From a bacterium (GTDB taxonomy: Bacteria > Planctomycetota > Planctomycetia > Pirellulales > Pirellulaceae): 64,000 nt of DNA. The position numbers were made by a program, and so were the translations under genes. Under the pieces are notes generated by a model. That model did no database searches and had not been told where the DNA came from. It was given only the letters and a program-made list of their open reading frames with translations. The stretch lies in assembly GCA_016124445.1 (NCBI GenBank), contig WGNR01000009.1, positions 62,001 through 126,000 on the forward strand. Reading direction: 5' to 3'. This document shows, one piece after another, positions 9,071 to 17,960 of this stretch (its first letter is position 1; each line of letters opens with the position of its first letter).

Positions 9071-10652
9071 ATCGATCGCGAGCTTCCTGAACCAGTTTTC
9101 GCAGGGTTTCGGTGTTGGTCACTTTATCCCATTCCCGGCGAGCCAATCCTGCCAGGCCGCCTTCCGGTTCCTGCATCCCATTCTTGAAGTAAACCATGAA
9201 CACATTGCCAATCCAACGGGTGATCAATGCCATCACAATCCCGTTGAGCATCATGCCGGGGATCGTTCCCAGGCCTGGTACCGACTTGAGTAGCGTTCCG
9301 ATCGCCATCGTGATGATCGGGGCCGCCATCTGCACGCCGAGGTAACCCAATAACTGCTTGCCCAATTGCCCCAGCAAGCTGACCGCCACGTCGAGATCGA
9401 CGTCCTGCCGATAGATCTTGGCCAGGTCGATTACCATCTTGGTCGAAATCGCCACGCCGGCTGCCAGGTCGACCATCGGTACCGGAAGCGGATTGGCCAA
9501 AGCGCTCGCTCCGCCGGAGGCCCACATGTAGCGGTTGATCAATTGGTTCGCCTGGCGATCGATCGAGGCTTCGACCTCGTGCCGGGCCTTTTCGACCAGG
9601 CCACGTGATTGCAAAAGCAAGTTGGCCAGCAATAGGTCGGTTCCATCCTTCTTGATGACCTGCATCATCCGCCGGGCCAGCGGTTCGATGCTGAGCGGAA
9701 CGTCGACTTCTTCTTCTACTTCGCTGCCATCGGGCAGGACCCGCACCCGGCGGCGTTTGGTCATCCTTGAACGAACCGAAAGGATATCTTCGGCCTGAAC
9801 CATCGATTTGGTTTGTTGGGTGATCTGCTGAAGCAGCTTGGCCCGATCGGCATCGGTGAACCAGTCCTCTTTGTTCAAACAGACAAGAACTCGCTTTTCC
9901 ATCTTGGCCAATAGTTCCAACAGTTCGAACTCGCTATGCCGTAGCGGTCCGTCGACTACCAGCAGGACGATATCGGCGTCTCTGGCTGTCTCCGTGGCGA
10001 TTTCCTGATGCTGGCCGCCGTCGACTTCGCCCAGGCCTGGGGTGTCGATCAGTTGAACTTTGTTGTTGCCGGGCCACTCGACCTGGTTGCGGCGGACGGT
10101 CGTGCCGCCAACGACATCCATGCTGAATGCATCCCGTCCGGCCAGGGCGTTGAGCAGCGACGATTTGCCGCTGGAGATCGTGCCGAAGGCGATGATTTCA
10201 AGGTTGCCCCCGTCCAGCTTCGCTTCAATCCGATCGATCATCGGATCGACTTGCTCGCGGAAGTCGCCATCGGCCATATCGCCAGCCAGGTCGGTGATGC
10301 TGGTCAGGTTGTCTTGCAGTTCACTCCGCCGCTGGTCGGTCGTTAGTTCGCTCGGATTGCGGCTGCGCATCTCGCGGCGATGCTCTTTGCGGATCTTGGC
10401 AATCACCAGGTTCCAGATTCCCCAACTGGCCAGCCCCAGCAAGATGGCGGCTCCCAGGCCGACGGTAGTGTAGTAGACTGCCTGGCCGACGGTACCGAGG
10501 TCTTTGCCTTCGCGAATGATGCCAGCTATCCAGCCAGGAACATAGATCATGGCCAGACCCACCAGGATCAGCAGCACGATCAGACCGAGTCCCTGATTGT
10601 TCCATGACTTTGGCATGGCGAATCGGCTAAAAAGGTAGCGAAGGAAGTTCAT
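9054..10652 (-). CDS. membrane-anchored dynamin-like/Era-like GTPase
   Basis: 532-residue GTPase with two N-terminal membrane helices (about 22-47 and 58-84). It then has G1 GTISSGKS (157-164), G3 DTPGLGEVDGG (203) and G4 NKED (260). A long helical region follows, and a C-terminal small-residue hydrophobic domain (ALANPLPVPMVDLAAGVAI and beyond) resembles DUF697. The ATG at 10652 (MNFLRYLFSRF) is chosen over the upstream start at 10712. It precedes and overlaps the second GTPase gene. Its architecture matches the longer partner of a two-gene GTPase operon. Confidence 0.82.
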   Translation of the reverse strand: MNFLRYLFSRFAMPKSWNNQGLGLIVLLILVGLAMIYVPGWIAGIIREGKDLGTVGQAVYYTTVGLGAAILLGLASWGIWNLVIAKIRKEHRREMRSRNPSELTTDQRRSELQDNLTSITDLAGDMADGDFREQVDPMIDRIEAKLDGGNLEIIAFGTISSGKSSLLNALAGRDAFSMDVVGGTTVRRNQVEWPGNNKVQLIDTPGLGEVDGGQHQEIATETARDADIVLLVVDGPLRHSEFELLELLAKMEKRVLVCLNKEDWFTDADRAKLLQQITQQTKSMVQAEDILSVRSRMTKRRRVRVLPDGSEVEEEVDVPLSIEPLARRMMQVIKKDGTDLLLANLLLQSRGLVEKARHEVEASIDRQANQLINRYMWASGGASALANPLPVPMVDLAAGVAISTKMVIDLAKIYRQDVDLDVAVSLLGQLGKQLLGYLGVQMAAPIITMAIGTLLKSVPGLGTIPGMMLNGIVMALITRWIGNVFMVYFKNGMQEPEGGLAGLARREWDKVTNTETLRKLVQEARDRYVQRK

Positions 10653-11023
10653 ACAGTAATTTAGGTTACGCGTCGCATGGGAATCATCGCTAACGCACCG
10701 CGAGTGAAGCAACCTCGAATTGCGGGCGATTATGACGGTTCTTTGGAATTTTAGGCAGTTTCCAGCATAGCGATAGGGTCGACCGCAGGGGCAACTCGGG
10801 GAATCGGAGGGCGTTTCGCGGGCCTGGAAGAGTTATTCGGCGATTATCCGAATCGATTTGCGATTGAGAAAAATAGAGACAGATTGGCAATCGATTGCGG
10901 GAAACAGGAGCAAAACCTCCCAAGAAATGAAAGAACGGACCGAAACGAGTTTGGTCCGTTCTGAAGTTTTATCGATCGGAGGCGACACTAGGCCGTTGCC
11001 GATCTGTTGATTTGGGAAGCGGC
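10653..11023. other. 371-base intergenic region
   Basis: Lies between the start of the leftward GTPase operon and the stop of the leftward exported-protein gene. It holds the terminator hairpin at 10932-10962 and must hold the GTPase operon promoter, though I cannot point to convincing -35/-10 boxes. The short open frame at 10690-10923 has no coding character. Confidence 0.5.
10932..10962 (-). terminator. Rho-independent terminator after the DUF1501/exported-protein cluster
   Basis: Arms AGAACGGACC and GGTCCGTTCT pair perfectly, extended by three more pairs around a short ACGAG loop. On the minus strand the hairpin is followed by a T-rich stretch. It sits about 60 bases past the stop of the gene ending at 11024. 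Confidence 0.75.
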
Positions 11024-11530
11024 TTATTCAGGCTTCTTCTTTTTCTTCTTGTCGCCAGCAGGCTTCTTACCACCGATGCCCAGTTCTTTCTTCTGTTCGT
11101 CGGTCAGGATACCGGCCAGCTTTTCGCGGATCTTGCCGTTCAGGTCGGCAACCGCTTTCTGGGCTTCCTTCTGCTCGTCGGTCAGCGAGGTAGCTGCGTC
11201 GACCAGATCACGTGCTTCCTTGCCTTTCAGGCCTTTTTCTTTGGCTTGCTTCATGGCAGCCATGCGAGCTTCTTTCTGATCTTTGCTCAGGCCAACCGCT
11301 TTGGTCAGTTCCTGCAGCTTGGGACCAAATTCCTTTTTGATCGCAGCGACCTGATCCTTTTGTTCATCGGACAGATCCAGTTTCGACAATCGTGCGAAGA
11401 TCGCAGCTTGGGGACCTTTGCCCGCAGCAGGTTTCTTCTTCTTCGGCTGAGCATCATCGGCTCCCAGGACCGTACCGACCGACAGGACGGCGACCAGGGC
11501 AAACATCAACAGGGTGTGACAACGGGTCAT
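11024..11530 (-). CDS. small exported Lys-rich helical protein (Spy/LTxxQ-like)
   Basis: 168 residues with an N-terminal signal peptide (MTRCHTLLMFALVAVLSVGTVLG) and a highly charged helical mature part containing repeated L[ST]DEQK segments (LSDEQKDQV, LTDEQKEAQ, LTDEQKKELG), then a Lys-rich tail KPAGDKKKKKKPE. The LTxxQ-like pattern recalls Spy/CpxP periplasmic proteins, but planctomycetes have many such proteins of unknown role. ATG at 11530 is preferred over the TTG at 11533. It is the last gene of the leftward cluster that includes the DUF1501 and DUF1553 genes and is followed by a terminator. Confidence 0.75.
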   Translation of the reverse strand: MTRCHTLLMFALVAVLSVGTVLGADDAQPKKKKPAAGKGPQAAIFARLSKLDLSDEQKDQVAAIKKEFGPKLQELTKAVGLSKDQKEARMAAMKQAKEKGLKGKEARDLVDAATSLTDEQKEAQKAVADLNGKIREKLAGILTDEQKKELGIGGKKPAGDKKKKKKPE

Positions 11531-11597
11531 CAATTGGGACTCCGAAAGGGAAATGGGGGAGAAGTATTGAAATTACCTGACCATTCCGCGGCTTTTC

Positions 11598-12899
11598 TTA
11601 CGAGAAAAGTTTGCGGATTACTGAGCCGTTCCGAACGATCGTGATCGGGCGGCCCGAGTTCGTGTGATACTCCTTGGTATGGTCGATACCCAAGTTGTAG
11701 AAGAACGATGCCGCAACATCGTCCGGCTTGATTCCTTCGCCATCCTTGGGCAGGGTGGCTTTTTCGTCGCTTTCGCCGATGACCTGGCCACCGCGAACGC
11801 CACCGCCAGCCATTAGCATGGTCATGCAGCGTGGGTAGTGATCGCGACCGCCGCGGGCATTCACCTTCGGCGTACGGCCGAATTCGCCGGTCAGGAAGAC
11901 CCCGGTCGAATCCAACAGGCCGCGGGTATGCAAGCCACCCAGCAGCGATGCCACGCCGTTGTCGAGCTTCGGCAGCAGGTTGTCTTTCAAGCGGGCAAAC
12001 GCATCGGTGTGGGTATCCCAACCACCGTTGGTGATGGTGACAAAGCGAACGCCACTTTCAATCAGGCGAATTGCCAGCAGGCAGCTCATGCTGAAATCGT
12101 CCGCCTCGAACGCCTTGGCGAAAGATGGATCTTCCTTCGAGACGTCGAACGCGTCGCGAGCCCGCTTCGAGGTGATGATGGCATGAGCCTGGTGGCTGAA
12201 CTGATCGAGACCGTCCAGCAGTTGATCGTCCGACTCGAAGCCAGCGAACGTTTGATCCAATTGCGAAAGCAAACGGTGACGACGTTCGACGGTATCGATC
12301 GTCAGGCCGCCTGACAGGCTGATGCCGCGGACCGAAAAAGCCTGGCCGGCACGGGGAGTCGCATTGGTGGCCAGCGGAGCGTACTTCACACCGAGGTAAC
12401 CGGCCGAATGCTGGCTGCGCGGAATCGCCACGAACGGAGGCAGGTCTTCGGCCGACTTCATTTCTTTCGAGACCACCGAGCCATAGGTCGGATACTCCAG
12501 CGAAGCGAGCGGCTTGGTGCCGGTGTTGACGTATTCGGTACCCAAGCGGTGAGCCGCCAAGGTATGCGAAACGCCTCGCAGAACAACAAACTTATCCATC
12601 TGCTGAGCAAGCTTCGGCAGGTGTTCGCTCAGTTGGATGCCGGGAACGTTCGTCGGGATGGCCTTGAACTCGCCGCGATATTCGCTGGGAGCTTCCGGCT
12701 TGGGATCGAACGTATCGAGGTGAGTGGGGCCACCGTTTAAGTTGATAAAGATCCCCGCTTTCGCCTTGCCGCCGCCATCGACTTCGCCCGCTTGGGCCAT
12801 CGACAGGTAGGAAGCCAGGTTCAAGCCGATACCGCCCATGACACCGACTTTCAGAAAGTCGCGGCGGCGAACTCCGTCACATGTTTGATAAGTGGGCAT
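11598..12899 (-). CDS. DUF1501 domain protein with Tat-type signal
   Basis: 433 residues. The N-terminus carries a twin-arginine motif (RRRDFLKVGVMGGIG), then the DUF1501 signature FINLNGGPTHLDTFDPKPEAP. Further family segments are LRGVSHTLAAHRLG, FVTITNGGWDTH, TGEFGRTPKVNARGGRDHYP and GGGVRGGQVIGESD. This is an alkaline-phosphatase/sulfatase-like fold that is very common in planctomycetes, where it is usually encoded next to a DUF1549/DUF1553 protein, as here. Likely exported folded through Tat. Enzymatic activity is not established from sequence. Confidence 0.9.
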   Translation of the reverse strand: MPTYQTCDGVRRRDFLKVGVMGGIGLNLASYLSMAQAGEVDGGGKAKAGIFINLNGGPTHLDTFDPKPEAPSEYRGEFKAIPTNVPGIQLSEHLPKLAQQMDKFVVLRGVSHTLAAHRLGTEYVNTGTKPLASLEYPTYGSVVSKEMKSAEDLPPFVAIPRSQHSAGYLGVKYAPLATNATPRAGQAFSVRGISLSGGLTIDTVERRHRLLSQLDQTFAGFESDDQLLDGLDQFSHQAHAIITSKRARDAFDVSKEDPSFAKAFEADDFSMSCLLAIRLIESGVRFVTITNGGWDTHTDAFARLKDNLLPKLDNGVASLLGGLHTRGLLDSTGVFLTGEFGRTPKVNARGGRDHYPRCMTMLMAGGGVRGGQVIGESDEKATLPKDGEGIKPDDVAASFFYNLGIDHTKEYHTNSGRPITIVRNGSVIRKLFS

Positions 12900-12989
12900 A
12901 ACTTTTAGTCCTGTAATTTGTTCGATGTGGATGTCTTGGAAGGAGAGGTGGTTTCCCTCTGGCGTCCATTGCGAGAGGAAAACGGGGAT

Positions 12990-15749
12990 TTAATGATTGA
13001 CGATGAACTCTTTGGTGTTCAAAAGAGCCCAGACCAAATCGTGCAGGCCTTCGACAGGATCTTCGATCCCACGAATGTGCTCGAGCGATGCGGTCATTTC
13101 TTTATCGGTTGGTTTACGGCTTAGAGTCCGCAGATAGGCCTGGGTGACCATCTCGGCGGGCGAATCGAACGAGGCCGCAGCCAATTCTTTTTCTTTGTCT
13201 TGCTTCGCTTTCGCGTTTTCGAGTTGCTCTCGTAGAGTTGTCAGCCGTTTCTTGCCGGAAGCGATCTTCTTCCGAATTTCTTCGGCCTTCTTCTTGTCGC
13301 CTTTCTTTTCGAGCTTCTCAAGGTAAGTTCGACCGTTGCCCATCTGTTCGTACAGACGTTTGATCTGGGCCTGGATTTGGGCGACCTGATTGTTGCCTCC
13401 ATTGCCGTTCGGCCTCATCGAGCGTTCCACTTCACCCAGCCAACTCTTGGAGTTGCTGATGGCGTTGTGCAGCGTCGAGTCGTTTTGCAGGAAGACCGTT
13501 TGCAGCAGCGTCGCTTCTTCGCTGCGATCGCAATCGCAGTTGCTGGCCCGTTCGCTACGACCAAAGATCTGCAGCGGATAAAGGGCCGTACCAGGAGCCC
13601 GAGTGCCAGGAATCGAGATCGCGCGATCTTCGATGCTGGTCAGGTAGGTATCAAAAGATTTGTCGCCGGCGGCGGCCTGTTGAATGATGTCGTAGGCGAC
13701 TTCCGCAGGCAGACGACGCGGCACGGCGCGGCTGAAGTTGCGGACATCGTGACGATTGGTTGCGTTCGGCTTCCACGAAAGCTGGTAGGTCCGGCTGTTG
13801 GCGATCTCGCGATGAACCCACTTGATGTCGTAGTTGTGCTCGACGAAGCCCTTGGCCAGGTAATCCAGGAGCGGTTCGTTGCTCGGTGGGTTGCCCAAGC
13901 TCAGATCGTCGGTCGGGTGAACGATACCGACGCTGAAGTAGGTCGCCCAGATGCGGTTGACCAGAGCTCGTGCGAAGTACGGGTTGTCCTTCTCGCGCAG
14001 CCACTCCATGACCGGTTCGCGAATGTCATCGTAATCGCTCAGGTCGACCGTCTTTTCGCCTAGAACACGTGCTTCACGCGAGCGGGTCGGGAGCCCTTTC
14101 TTGTTCTTGGCGTTCTTCGAGTTCTTGTTCATGTTGGACGGAACGGCCGCGACGACCAGTTCCGGGAAGGGAACCGTCTTGCCGTCCTTTAGCTTGTTGG
14201 CATATTCACGGCGAGCCTGATTGCCTTTGAGGCTTTTGTCGATATCGAGCTTCTTCAGAATCTCGTTGTACTCGTCGTATGCCTGGCCATCGTTACGCGG
14301 CGGCTGATTCGCGAAGCGAGCACCGGTGAAGAACGACTTGAATTCATCAAAGTCATCTTTCGACCAGACATCGAACGGATGCTTATGACACTGGGCACAC
14401 TGGATGCGAACGCCCATGAAGGCGTACGCCAGGGCGATTGCTCGTTCTTCCGGCTGACGGAAGTCGCGGCGAGCCCAATAATGGGTCATCGACTCGCGAT
14501 CGGCGAACGAGCCCCCGTTGCGGTAGAGGTCGCTCATCTCTTCGCAGTATTTGCTGTAGCTTTCCCCTTCTTTGCGGCTGCGTGCCAGGATGAAGCCAGC
14601 AGCGATCTGGTCGTACGGCACGTTGCGGTCAACGCGGTCGTAAACCCAGTCGTACCATTCCTGAGAAGGACCGGTCCGCACCGGTGAAACATTCACCAGT
14701 TGGGTATCGTTGTTGCCGGTGACGTCGCAGAGCAGCGTGGTCATCTTGGCAACGTAGGCTGGTGTTTCCAGCAGTTGATCGATCTTCTTGGCCCGCTTGT
14801 TGGGGTCTTTGTCGGCGGCAAATTCCAGCACTTCGCTCGGCGAAGGAAGCGTACCGGCGATGTCGAGGCTTACCCGGCGGAGAAACTGTTCGTCGGAAGA
14901 CAGTTCGCTGGGAACGATTCCCAACTTGCGAAGCTTCTGGACAACCAGCTTGTCGATCTGGGTTGGCGTGGGGACGTTGGGATAGTCCTTGCCAATCAAC
15001 TTGCTAACCGGACGAATCACCGGAATCGCCACGACCGCTTTGTCATAAGCAACAACGACATGCGTATCGCCTGCTTCGCCGCTGGTAACGATGCCGTCGT
15101 GATCGATATCGGCTTTGGTGTCGTCGTTGGTCGTATAGCGGCAGAGCGGGGTGACATCTTCCCGGGTCCCATCGGCCCAGACCGCGATCACTTGCAGCGT
15201 TGCTTTCTGGCCTTCGCGGGCAAAGACGATCTCGTCAGGGGAAACATCCAGGTGATCGAACTCGGCGATGTTTTCGCCATCGAACTTGGCACCTGCGGTA
15301 ATCCAGTTCTTCAGGACGCGATGTTCCCAGCTACCCAGCTTGTATCGCTCGCCACCTTCATGCGAAAGCTCGTCGGTTGGCTTCGAGATGATCAAGCTGT
15401 CGTCGACTGAATCGAGATCGACGCGTGGTTCTTCCCCTTCGGTGATGGCCTTGTGATCCGCTTTGAAGTCGTAGCCGAACAGCGAAAGAATGAATCCGCC
15501 GCGTCCCTGGAACGACCCATGGCAACTGCGGCCGTTGCAGCCCAGTCGGCCCATCAACGGGATAACATGCTTTTGGAAGTCAGGCGTCTCACTGGCGTTT
15601 TCTGGCGTGAACCGCTCAATAATGTTTGGCTGAATCTGGCTAGAATCGGACTTGCCGGTGACCGTTTCGGCGGAAAGCGAACTGGTGACTACCAGGAGGG
15701 CCGCCAATGCAAGCATGAGGCTTGCGGGGCGAACGAAAGTGGCGTTCAT
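12990..15749 (-). CDS. DUF1549/DUF1553 planctomycete surface protein with cytochrome-like motifs
   Basis: 919 residues with a signal peptide (MNATFVRPASLMLALAALLVV). In order: a cytochrome-like segment GCNGRSCHGSFQGRGGF (a CxxxCH spacing), a Big_2/Ig-like region (VIAVWADGTREDVTPL), DUF1549 (LDIAGTLPSPSEV) with a CXXCH heme motif in CAQCHKHPFDVW, and DUF1553 (ALVNRIWATYFSVGIVHPTDD). A coiled-coil region follows (about 790-860). ATG at 15749 has an AAGGAT ribosome binding site. It sits upstream of the DUF1501 gene; such pairs are a planctomycete hallmark thought to act on the cell surface, possibly in polymer breakdown. Confidence 0.88.
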   Translation of the reverse strand: MNATFVRPASLMLALAALLVVTSSLSAETVTGKSDSSQIQPNIIERFTPENASETPDFQKHVIPLMGRLGCNGRSCHGSFQGRGGFILSLFGYDFKADHKAITEGEEPRVDLDSVDDSLIISKPTDELSHEGGERYKLGSWEHRVLKNWITAGAKFDGENIAEFDHLDVSPDEIVFAREGQKATLQVIAVWADGTREDVTPLCRYTTNDDTKADIDHDGIVTSGEAGDTHVVVAYDKAVVAIPVIRPVSKLIGKDYPNVPTPTQIDKLVVQKLRKLGIVPSELSSDEQFLRRVSLDIAGTLPSPSEVLEFAADKDPNKRAKKIDQLLETPAYVAKMTTLLCDVTGNNDTQLVNVSPVRTGPSQEWYDWVYDRVDRNVPYDQIAAGFILARSRKEGESYSKYCEEMSDLYRNGGSFADRESMTHYWARRDFRQPEERAIALAYAFMGVRIQCAQCHKHPFDVWSKDDFDEFKSFFTGARFANQPPRNDGQAYDEYNEILKKLDIDKSLKGNQARREYANKLKDGKTVPFPELVVAAVPSNMNKNSKNAKNKKGLPTRSREARVLGEKTVDLSDYDDIREPVMEWLREKDNPYFARALVNRIWATYFSVGIVHPTDDLSLGNPPSNEPLLDYLAKGFVEHNYDIKWVHREIANSRTYQLSWKPNATNRHDVRNFSRAVPRRLPAEVAYDIIQQAAAGDKSFDTYLTSIEDRAISIPGTRAPGTALYPLQIFGRSERASNCDCDRSEEATLLQTVFLQNDSTLHNAISNSKSWLGEVERSMRPNGNGGNNQVAQIQAQIKRLYEQMGNGRTYLEKLEKKGDKKKAEEIRKKIASGKKRLTTLREQLENAKAKQDKEKELAAASFDSPAEMVTQAYLRTLSRKPTDKEMTASLEHIRGIEDPVEGLHDLVWALLNTKEFIVNH

Positions 15750-15823
15750 TGGGCTGCTATCCTTCGCGTGGGAGGGAGATGGGAGTAGGTATCGACTGGC
15801 AAACCGCCGCAGTGCGTGCGAAA

Positions 15824-16486
15824 TCACTGGTCACCTCGCTTGCGTTCCGGTTTGCGCTGGGGATCGAGTTGGCGCATCTGTCGCTCGATCATCTGCGGGC
15901 CTTCCCGCTCGAGCCGAGCCATGTTTTCCTTGATGCGCGTTAGACGGAGTTCTGCTCGTTGCAGTTCTTCCTCGTAAAGTCGGCGTTGGGTATCGAGCTT
16001 CGTTTGCAGCGCCTGACGCAACTTTTCTCGCAGGTCTTCGTCGCCTGGGTTGAGTTGCAACCGGGCCGCGATCAGCGTGGCACTGCTGCTGGCTTTCCAG
16101 AGATCCAACTGGCTTTGGTAGTAGGCCGGATTGCGTTTTTCTACCTGGTCGAGCCGCTCGCTGACGCGGTAGAGTTCGCGAATCGCCTTTTTGTATTCGT
16201 TTTCATCCATGCCTCGCAGTTGCCGTAGCAGTTTTTCGAGGGCCGGATGATGCTTCTTGGCGAACGCCAGGGCCGCCTTTTCGCGGCGTTCAATTTCCTT
16301 GGAAGAGAGATTCTTCTCGCTGGCAGGCGCAGCCTGGGCAAGCTGTTTGGGACCGGAAGAAACGGTCGAGGTACGCGAAACCAGATGGTCTGCCGCGTCC
16401 TGGGCAACCGCTACGCTCTCGATTGCCACGAAGGCAACCAGAGCGAGACCAAGGCTAAAGGCAACGAGTGTGAACCAGCGAATCAT
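15824..16486 (-). CDS. exported helical protein of unknown function
   Basis: About 220 residues. A signal peptide (MIRWFTLVAFSLGLALVAFVAIESVAVAQ) is followed by an Arg/Lys/Glu-rich, strongly helical mature part with coiled-coil character (QRRLYEEELQRAELRLTRIKENM) and the tail RKPERKRGDQ. No family recognised. It may be a Spy/LTxxQ-like periplasmic helical protein. ATG at 16486 gives a normal signal peptide; upstream starts at 16525 or 16537 would give a long N-region. It sits between the anti-sigma factor and the DUF1553 protein in the same direction, so is probably in the sigma-headed operon. Confidence 0.7.
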   Translation of the reverse strand: MIRWFTLVAFSLGLALVAFVAIESVAVAQDAADHLVSRTSTVSSGPKQLAQAAPASEKNLSSKEIERREKAALAFAKKHHPALEKLLRQLRGMDENEYKKAIRELYRVSERLDQVEKRNPAYYQSQLDLWKASSSATLIAARLQLNPGDEDLREKLRQALQTKLDTQRRLYEEELQRAELRLTRIKENMARLEREGPQMIERQMRQLDPQRKPERKRGDQ

Positions 16487-16536
16487 CACGTCTTTCGGGC
16501 AGTTTAGGTTTCTCGAAAAGTTCATTCCGATGGGCA

Positions 16537-17139
16537 CTACATGGCCGGTCCGGTTTCATCATCTTCCTGCTGGGCAGCCAAAGCCTTCAGCATCCAAGCT
16601 GGCGGCGAGACCGTATTCTCGGCCAGAAGTTGGTCGACTGAATCAGCAGTACCCAGCGGCATTTCTTCTTCCAGCGGGATTTCCTCCCACAAGCCGCTTA
16701 GCTCGAGCGATTGCGATTCGATGTTCTCGACCCACACGGCGGCAACTTGACCTTGTTGCTTTTGCTGCTCGGTGATCGAGGCTTGATCAGAGTCGTTACT
16801 CCCCAGGTAGAAAGGCAAGCCGGCCAGCGCTGCCACCAGCAACACCAACGCCAACGCGGCCAGATAACCAATCTGAGAACTGTTCCTCAGAGCCATGTCA
16901 AAGATTGAGGCTGCTTTGACCGGCTCTGAAGGAACAGTTTCTGGGAGATGACTGCTATAGGTGGCTTGCGACAGCAAAACCGCTTCGGCAACGAGTTCGC
17001 GCAGCGACTGGTCGACGGCCAATTGGTTCTCGAACTGATCGGCTTCGTCAGCCGACATCTCGTCGAGGACGTACCGCATGGCATCGAAGAAGCGATCTTC
17101 GTCCGAGGGGAATTCGTTTTGCGGTGTGTTCTGGATCAT
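16537..17139 (-). CDS. putative membrane anti-sigma factor
   Basis: 200 residues. The cytoplasmic N-terminus (about 1-65) has the pattern LDEMSADEADQFENQLAVDQ seen in planctomycete anti-sigma factors. One membrane helix follows (about 91-112, GYLAALALVLLVAALAGLPF), then an acidic extracellular part. There is no cysteine, so no zinc-binding HxxxCxxC motif. It starts about 22 bases after the stop of the ECF sigma factor gene, the usual arrangement for a cognate pair. It would hold the sigma factor at the membrane until a signal arrives; the signal is unknown. Confidence 0.72.
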   Translation of the reverse strand: MIQNTPQNEFPSDEDRFFDAMRYVLDEMSADEADQFENQLAVDQSLRELVAEAVLLSQATYSSHLPETVPSEPVKAASIFDMALRNSSQIGYLAALALVLLVAALAGLPFYLGSNDSDQASITEQQKQQGQVAAVWVENIESQSLELSGLWEEIPLEEEMPLGTADSVDQLLAENTVSPPAWMLKALAAQQEDDETGPAM

Positions 17140-17161
17140 AAAGCGGGAAGCCCGTGGGGGG

Positions 17162-17725
17162 TTAATCGTCTCGTTGAGTCCAAGCCAGCTTTGCCCGCAG
17201 CTTGGTCATCGCGTTTCGCATTCGTCCGAGTGCCGTGCCCAGCGGAATGTCAAGCTCTTGGGCGATCTCGGCGAACGTTTTGTCTTCGTAAATTCGCATT
17301 CGCACAATCTGTTGCAGGTCGGGCGAAAGCTCTTGGATTGCCTGGCGAACCGTCTCAGTCGTTTCCTGACGAACCAGGGGAGTATCAACAGCCTGTTCGG
17401 TTTGCTTATCGGATGTCGGAGCATTTTGCAGTTGCTCCAGCACCTTTTTCTGGGTGGCGTTTCTCCGGCGGTGGGCCAGGGCTTCGCGGTAGGCGACCTG
17501 AAACAACCATGCCTTCCGACGATCAGCCTGGGTTTCATGACCCACTTCGACCAGCTTGCGGAAGGCAATCTGGACAAGGTCTTGAGCCAGACTGCGCTCC
17601 CCGACGACACCGACCAGGAACCTGCACATCTCTTCCGCATGCAAGTCATGCAGTCGAGCAACTTCGGCTTCGTTGAGCCGCTGGGAGGCAGGTGAAGTCA
17701 ATGCGTTGGGGTCCTGATGCCACAA
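17162..17725 (-). CDS. ECF-type RNA polymerase sigma factor
   Basis: About 187 residues. Region 2 is visible in EEMCRFLVGVVGERSLAQDLVQ and RRKAWLFQVAYREAL; region 4 in LSPDLQQIVRMRIYEDKTFAEIA and LDIPLGTALGRMRNAM. The length is normal for the family. The first codon is uncertain: the frame begins with TTG at 17725, with no clear ribosome binding site. Head gene of a leftward cluster with an anti-sigma factor, exported proteins and the DUF1553/DUF1501 pair. A nested inverted repeat lies 85-132 bases upstream. Confidence 0.85.
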   Translation of the reverse strand: MWHQDPNALTSPASQRLNEAEVARLHDLHAEEMCRFLVGVVGERSLAQDLVQIAFRKLVEVGHETQADRRKAWLFQVAYREALAHRRRNATQKKVLEQLQNAPTSDKQTEQAVDTPLVRQETTETVRQAIQELSPDLQQIVRMRIYEDKTFAEIAQELDIPLGTALGRMRNAMTKLRAKLAWTQRDD

Positions 17726-17809
17726 AAGCGGCCGGGTATGAAGTAAGAGGATTGAGGAGTGGGCCCTATTTTCAAAAAATGACCCGATTCTCCAAATTGT
17801 TTCGTAAAA

Positions 17810-17857
17810 GAATCTTCGATGCGAGATTTTGCTGGGTCACCCAGATTACGAAGATTC
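17810..17857. repeat. nested inverted repeat between the sigma factor and ABC permease genes
   Basis: Outer arms GAATCTTCG (17810-17818) and CGAAGATTC (17849-17857) match perfectly over 9 bp. Inside lies a second inverted repeat, CTGGGT-C-ACCCAG (17832-17844). No T tract follows on either strand. The location between two divergent genes suggests an operator or leader structure (inference). Confidence 0.55.
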
Positions 17858-17910
17858 GCTTAAATTGAACCTTCGCAAGATCGATTGGGTTCCGCGATGC
17901 CGGTCCATGT

Positions 17911-17916
17911 TATAAT
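17911..17916 (+). promoter_or_regulatory. putative -10 box of the ABC permease operon
   Basis: TATAAT preceded by TG with one intervening base (extended -10 type), 45 bases before the TTG start at 17961. No good -35 box at 16-18 bp spacing, so the call rests on the -10 alone. Confidence 0.4.
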
Positions 17917-17960
17917 GCGTGCTTTGATTAATTCTACGTAACCCCTTTGGGAGTCTGGAC

